8,347 nt of DNA from Porticoccaceae bacterium UBA1117 (GTDB lineage: Bacteria > Pseudomonadota > Gammaproteobacteria > Pseudomonadales > Porticoccaceae). Of this stretch, positions 5,389-8,347 are shown piece by piece (positions within the stretch are counted from its first letter, which is position 1; every line of letters starts with the position of its first letter). The stretch is taken from contig DCBC01000137.1 of NCBI GenBank assembly GCA_002313335.1, positions 1 through 8,347 on the forward strand, read 5' to 3'. The notes under the pieces are model-generated. The model was not told where the DNA came from and ran no database searches. It saw nothing but the letters and a program-made list of their open reading frames with translations. Both the position numbers and the translations under genes were made by a program.

Positions 5389-6630
5389 ATGCCCTTTGGA
5401 TTACTAAAATACGGTCTGCGTAATAATTATCCAGCCAAGCACCACTTCACTCCCTCAAAAGAGCTCAAAAAACACTACGACGTTGTTATTATCGGCGGCG
5501 GCGGCCATGGCGCTGCGATTGCTTATAATCTAGCCAAATACCATGGCATCACCAATGTCGCCATTCTGGAAAAGAGTTACCTTGGCGGAGGTAATACAGC
5601 GCGTAATACTGCCGTTATTAGATCTAACTACCTGACCGAAGCAGGCGTCAACTTCTACAGTGAATCAGTCAAACTGTTTAACAATCTCAGTAACGAATTT
5701 AATTACAACGTAATGATGGAAAATCGTGGCCAGCTAACTTTAGCTCACAGCGATGCAGCCATCCGCAGTTTCAGATGGCGTGCTGAGGTTAACCAGCATC
5801 TGGGGGTCCGTTCAGAGTTAGTCGATCGCCAAACAATTGCCGAGTTAGTACCCAATCTTAATATGTCTGAAGATAGTCGCTTCCCTATTATGGCAGGGCT
5901 CTGGCATGCAGATGGTGCAACAGCACGTCATGACGCTGTAGCTTGGGGCTACGCAAAAGGTGCCTGTGATCGCGGTGTTGAGTTACACCAATTAACTGAA
6001 GTTGAAGATATCGAAATAACTAACGGACGCGTTACTGCGGTAAAAACCAATCGTGGTCGTGTCGAGTGTGGCGCCGTTGTACAAGCGGTCGCTGGAGCGA
6101 GTTCAATAGTCGCCAAAAAAGCAGGTATACCCTTGCCAATCCATTGTTATCCACTGCAAGCAATGGTCACACAACCTTACAAACCGATTCTCACTCCGCA
6201 CGTAAGTTCGCCCCAAGTTCATGTCTATGTGCATCAAACGTCTCGGGGCGAATTTGTTATTGGTGGCGGCTCTGATCCTTACCCGCTTTACAACACACGC
6301 GCTACGCTTGACCAGCGAGAATCATTGTCAGCGGCGGCATTGGAACTTTTCCCATTCCTATCGCAAGCAAGGCTTTTACGCCAGTGGGCTGGAACGACTG
6401 ATATGACTCCTGACTACAGCCCAATTATGGGGCTTAGCCCAGTAGAGAACTATTATCTTGATGCGGGTTGGGGGACCTGGGGCTTTAAAGCAACGCCAAT
6501 CTGTGGTGTCACTATGGCTGAATTGGTTGCCACTAAAAAAGTGCCTGATTTAATCAAACCGTTTGAACTCGAGCGTTTTTATCGTTTTGAACAAATTAAT
6601 GAAGCCGGCGCTACTGCCGCCAGCCACTAG
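5389..6630 (+). CDS. soxB: Sarcosine oxidase beta subunit family protein (flavoprotein demethylase subunit)
   Basis: The 413-residue catalytic subunit of a heterotetrameric sarcosine oxidase-type enzyme, which oxidises the N-methyl group of its amine substrate. The FAD-type dinucleotide fold begins with VVIIGGGGHGAAIAY at 32-46, followed by ILEKSYLGGGN.ARNTAVIRSNYL at 59-82. H181 in TARHDAVAWGYA aligns with the histidine that carries covalent FMN in the Corynebacterium/Stenotrophomonas enzymes, and K367 in WGTWGFKATP matches the conserved active-site lysine. Length is normal (404-417). The start at ATG 5389 has a purine-rich GAGAG about 10 nt upstream. Soluble, with no signal peptide. The next gene, soxD, begins 10 bp after the stop. 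The sequence departs from the classical branch in places (for example the N-terminal 30 residues and the WGTWGFK tryptophan), so specificity for sarcosine against another N-methyl amino acid such as N-methylglutamate is inferred, not shown. Confidence 0.93.
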   Translation: MPFGLLKYGLRNNYPAKHHFTPSKELKKHYDVVIIGGGGHGAAIAYNLAKYHGITNVAILEKSYLGGGNTARNTAVIRSNYLTEAGVNFYSESVKLFNNLSNEFNYNVMMENRGQLTLAHSDAAIRSFRWRAEVNQHLGVRSELVDRQTIAELVPNLNMSEDSRFPIMAGLWHADGATARHDAVAWGYAKGACDRGVELHQLTEVEDIEITNGRVTAVKTNRGRVECGAVVQAVAGASSIVAKKAGIPLPIHCYPLQAMVTQPYKPILTPHVSSPQVHVYVHQTSRGEFVIGGGSDPYPLYNTRATLDQRESLSAAALELFPFLSQARLLRQWAGTTDMTPDYSPIMGLSPVENYYLDAGWGTWGFKATPICGVTMAELVATKKVPDLIKPFELERFYRFEQINEAGATAASH

Positions 6631-6634
6631 AGGA
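6629..6634 (+). promoter_or_regulatory. Strong ribosome binding site for soxD overlapping the soxB stop codon
   Basis: AGAGGA lies 6 nt before the soxD ATG and shares its first two bases with the TAG stop of soxB. Ribosomes ending soxB translation therefore release directly on the soxD initiation region. This fixes the soxD start and implies tight stoichiometric coupling. Confidence 0.7.
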
Positions 6635-6640
6635 TAAACC

Positions 6641-6943
6641 ATGAAACTACTGACCTGCCCTCTTAATGGCAAGCGCAACATATCAGAATTTACTTATGGT
6701 GGTGAGTATCACGTGATGCCTGATCATCGTACGAGTTCAGCTCGAGATTGGGCAGAACATGTTTTTTTTCATGACAATATCGCAGGAATAGTGACTGAAT
6801 GGTGGTGCCATACAGCCAGCTCTTTTTGGTTTTTAGCCGAACGAAATACCATAACCGACGAGGTCATTCGGACATTTAAGGCTGATGAAATTTATCAGCA
6901 ACGAATTGACTTTACTGCCATAGCGACGGAGACTCCGTCATGA
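6641..6943 (+). CDS. soxD: Sarcosine oxidase delta subunit family protein, variant lacking part of the zinc site
   Basis: A 100-residue small subunit of the heterotetrameric demethylase. In the classical enzyme, delta binds one zinc and packs against alpha. Family features seen: CPLNG near the N-terminus (C6), SEFTYGGEYHV at 15-25, RDWAEHVFFHDNIAG at 35-49, EWWCHTASSFWFLAERNT at 53-70, and a tail with EVIRTF. In the Stenotrophomonas/Corynebacterium proteins, zinc ligands are, from memory, C6, C9, H59 and C63. Here C6 and the histidine (H57) are kept, but position 9 is N and the AGC cysteine position reads S (residue 61). C56 and H24 are possible substitutes. This variant (CPLNG.RNISEF type) exists in other proteobacteria as I recall, so it is probably a subfamily trait and not decay. 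The start is fixed by AGAGGA; the stop overlaps soxA by 4 bp (ATGA). Confidence 0.9.
   Translation: MKLLTCPLNGKRNISEFTYGGEYHVMPDHRTSSARDWAEHVFFHDNIAGIVTEWWCHTASSFWFLAERNTITDEVIRTFKADEIYQQRIDFTAIATETPS
6925..6939 (+). promoter_or_regulatory. Hairpin sequestering the soxA ribosome binding site
   Basis: GACGGA (6925-6930) and TCCGTC (6934-6939) are perfect complements around a 3-nt loop GAC. The soxA Shine-Dalgarno GGAG (6928-6931, 8 nt from the ATG) lies in the ascending arm and loop, and the stem closes directly against the ATG at 6940. The soxD stop TGA (6941-6943) overlaps that ATG. A ribosome finishing soxD would melt the stem and expose the site, so soxA translation should depend on soxD translation. 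The structure is inferred from sequence only. Confidence 0.5.
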
Positions 6944-8347
6944 AGTCACGCCTACCTGCGCCTTATGGAACCTTAATTAATCGTAATGTTGCGGTAAAGT
7001 TTAAGTTCGAAAACAACACTATCAACGGCTTTGACGGGGATACCATCGCTAGCGCTTTATTGGCTAACAAACAGTGGCTATTGAGTCGATCATTCAAATA
7101 TCACCGCCCTCGCGGCCCCTTAACCATGGCTGGGCAAGATGCCAATACCATGGTGCAACTACCCTCCAACCCCAATGCCCTAGCTGATAAAGAAGTTATT
7201 AAAGAAGGCATGCTGGTTAGTGGACAAAATTATACGGGTAGCTTAGAGAAAGATTCCGGGGCATTACTAGGACTTTTCTCGCGCTTTTTACCCGTTGGCT
7301 TTTATTACAAGGCGTTCTTTAAACCTCGTGGAATGTGGGAGAAATGGGCGCCCCTCATTCGTAAAAAAGCTGGCCTAGGAATTATTGATCAACAGCTCAA
7401 ATCACCCTATTACGATAAGCAATACAAGTTTTATGACGTCGTGATTGTTGGTGGTGGGCCAGCGGGTATGCAGGCGGCAATCGATGCCGCTGTGCATAAC
7501 TGTGAAGTCCTTTTAGTCGATGAAAACCCTATACTTGGAGGCTCACTAAACTACACTCGTCTGGATGCTGAGGGAGTTCGAGCGAAATCGCTGCGGGCAG
7601 AATTGGTCGCCTCAATAGAAGCACATAGCAATATTACGGTAATGACCAACGCAGTATGTAACGGTTGGTTTGCAGATAACTGGTTACCCATTATTTGTGG
7701 TAATCGCCTCTATAAAGTGAGGGCGATACAAACTATTCTCTGCACCGGCGCGATTGAGCAGCCTGCACTTTTTCATAATAATGATTTGCCCGGTGTAGTA
7801 ATGAGTAGCGCAGCACAGCGGCTCATTCATCTCTATGGTATAAAACCGGGTTCCGCTGCCGTTATTCTTACTGGTAATAATGATGGCTATGGCACAGCGC
7901 TTGACCTATATGATGCCGGAGTAATGATCAAAGCAATTGTAGATCTTCGAGAAAATCCTGACTACGACGAGATTGCAAAAGCTGCTGTTGCCAGAGGGAT
8001 CAATGTTAAAACTGGGTGTGCGGTGTATGCCGCGCACAATCGTAAAGCAAGTCATATTACTAGCGTCGATGTGCGCAAAATCGTGAGCCAGGGACTTTGT
8101 GCTAATGATGGAGAAATCATTGATTGTGACTTACTTTGTATGTCGGTGGGCTACACGCCAGCTTATCAGTTAGCCTGCCAAGCTGGCGGCCAACTAAGCT
8201 ATGATGATCAGTCAGCAATGTTCACACTCAGTAACTGTCCAGATACACTTCACCTTGCCGGCTCAGTAAATAGTCTCTGGGAAATTGATGATGTATTAGC
8301 AGAAGCTACCAGAGCAGCAGCAATGGTCAGTAATGCTCTTGGCCTTA
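6940..8347 (+). CDS. soxA: Sarcosine oxidase alpha subunit family protein, 3' truncated by window edge
   Basis: N-terminal 469 residues of a protein usually 950-1000 long. The frame stays open from ATG 6940 to the edge, with no stop. In the family, alpha binds NAD+ and, through its C-terminal GcvT-like half, tetrahydrofolate, taking the methyl carbon from the beta subunit to form 5,10-methylene-THF. Seen here: an N-terminal ferredoxin-fold-like domain (about 10-100) with FDGDTIASALLAN at 31-43 and RSFKYHRPRG at 50-59 but without cysteine cluster ligands, as is normal for SoxA. A connecting region follows, then a dinucleotide fold YDVVIVGGGPAGMQAA with GGGPAG at 171-176. A second nucleotide site lies around 305-335 (AVILTGNNDGYGTALDLYDAG), and the domain-closing LAGSVNSLWEID is near the end. 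The GcvT half and the expected soxG lie beyond the window. Translation is probably coupled to soxD through the ATGA overlap and the hairpin just upstream. Confidence 0.94.
   Translation, partial: MKSRLPAPYGTLINRNVAVKFKFENNTINGFDGDTIASALLANKQWLLSRSFKYHRPRGPLTMAGQDANTMVQLPSNPNALADKEVIKEGMLVSGQNYTGSLEKDSGALLGLFSRFLPVGFYYKAFFKPRGMWEKWAPLIRKKAGLGIIDQQLKSPYYDKQYKFYDVVIVGGGPAGMQAAIDAAVHNCEVLLVDENPILGGSLNYTRLDAEGVRAKSLRAELVASIEAHSNITVMTNAVCNGWFADNWLPIICGNRLYKVRAIQTILCTGAIEQPALFHNNDLPGVVMSSAAQRLIHLYGIKPGSAAVILTGNNDGYGTALDLYDAGVMIKAIVDLRENPDYDEIAKAAVARGINVKTGCAVYAAHNRKASHITSVDVRKIVSQGLCANDGEIIDCDLLCMSVGYTPAYQLACQAGGQLSYDDQSAMFTLSNCPDTLHLAGSVNSLWEIDDVLAEATRAAAMVSNALGL

Noticed and set aside
6066..6406. 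Two small plus-strand open frames inside soxB
   Set aside because: They are shifted-frame readings of a strongly conserved soxB region, and their translations resemble no known protein.

Overview
The window reads as chromosome of a Gram-negative proteobacterium. A marine-type gammaproteobacterium is my best guess. The evidence is moderate GC (mid-40s % by eye), an outer-membrane-type lipoprotein, a Sit/Yfe-type metal permease, a YdjA-like nitroreductase and a PurU protein close to the enterobacterial one. I see no mobile element, CRISPR array, tRNA or rRNA. The species call is inference.

Layout: (1) Positions 1-655 (+) hold the 3' part of an ABC-3 family manganese/iron permease gene cut by the left edge. 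(2) Positions 671-4122 are four genes on the minus strand. In transcription order they are a YdjA-type nitroreductase (4122-3532), a short flavodoxin-domain protein (3465-2953), a lysozyme-like lipoprotein (2868-2257) and a Baeyer-Villiger-type flavin monooxygenase (2155-671). The first two are probably co-transcribed. The last two may have promoters of their own. (3) Positions 4123-4472 form a 350-bp divergent control region. It contains a Fur-box-like sequence, an 8-bp inverted repeat with 14-nt spacer, paired short repeats and candidate promoters in both directions. (4) Positions 4473-8347 (+) form a tightly packed operon purU - soxB - soxD - soxA, with soxA running off the right edge. A soxG gene would be expected just beyond.

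How the genes work together: in the known family, heterotetrameric sarcosine oxidase (SoxBDAG) oxidatively demethylates an N-methyl amino acid and passes the methyl carbon to tetrahydrofolate as 5,10-methylene-THF. PurU hydrolyses 10-formyl-THF to formate and THF. An operon led by purU therefore supplies both the demethylase and a valve that regenerates free THF. The substrate could be sarcosine, from glycine betaine or choline breakdown. A related N-methyl amino acid such as N-methylglutamate cannot be excluded from sequence alone.

Points most worth a second look: a hairpin directly in front of the soxA start codon buries its ribosome binding site and suggests translational coupling to soxD; the SoxD-like subunit lacks two of the four cysteine/histidine zinc ligands of the classical enzyme; a Fur-box-like site lies over a candidate promoter for the nitroreductase-flavodoxin genes; and the purU promoter region carries an unusual set of repeats.
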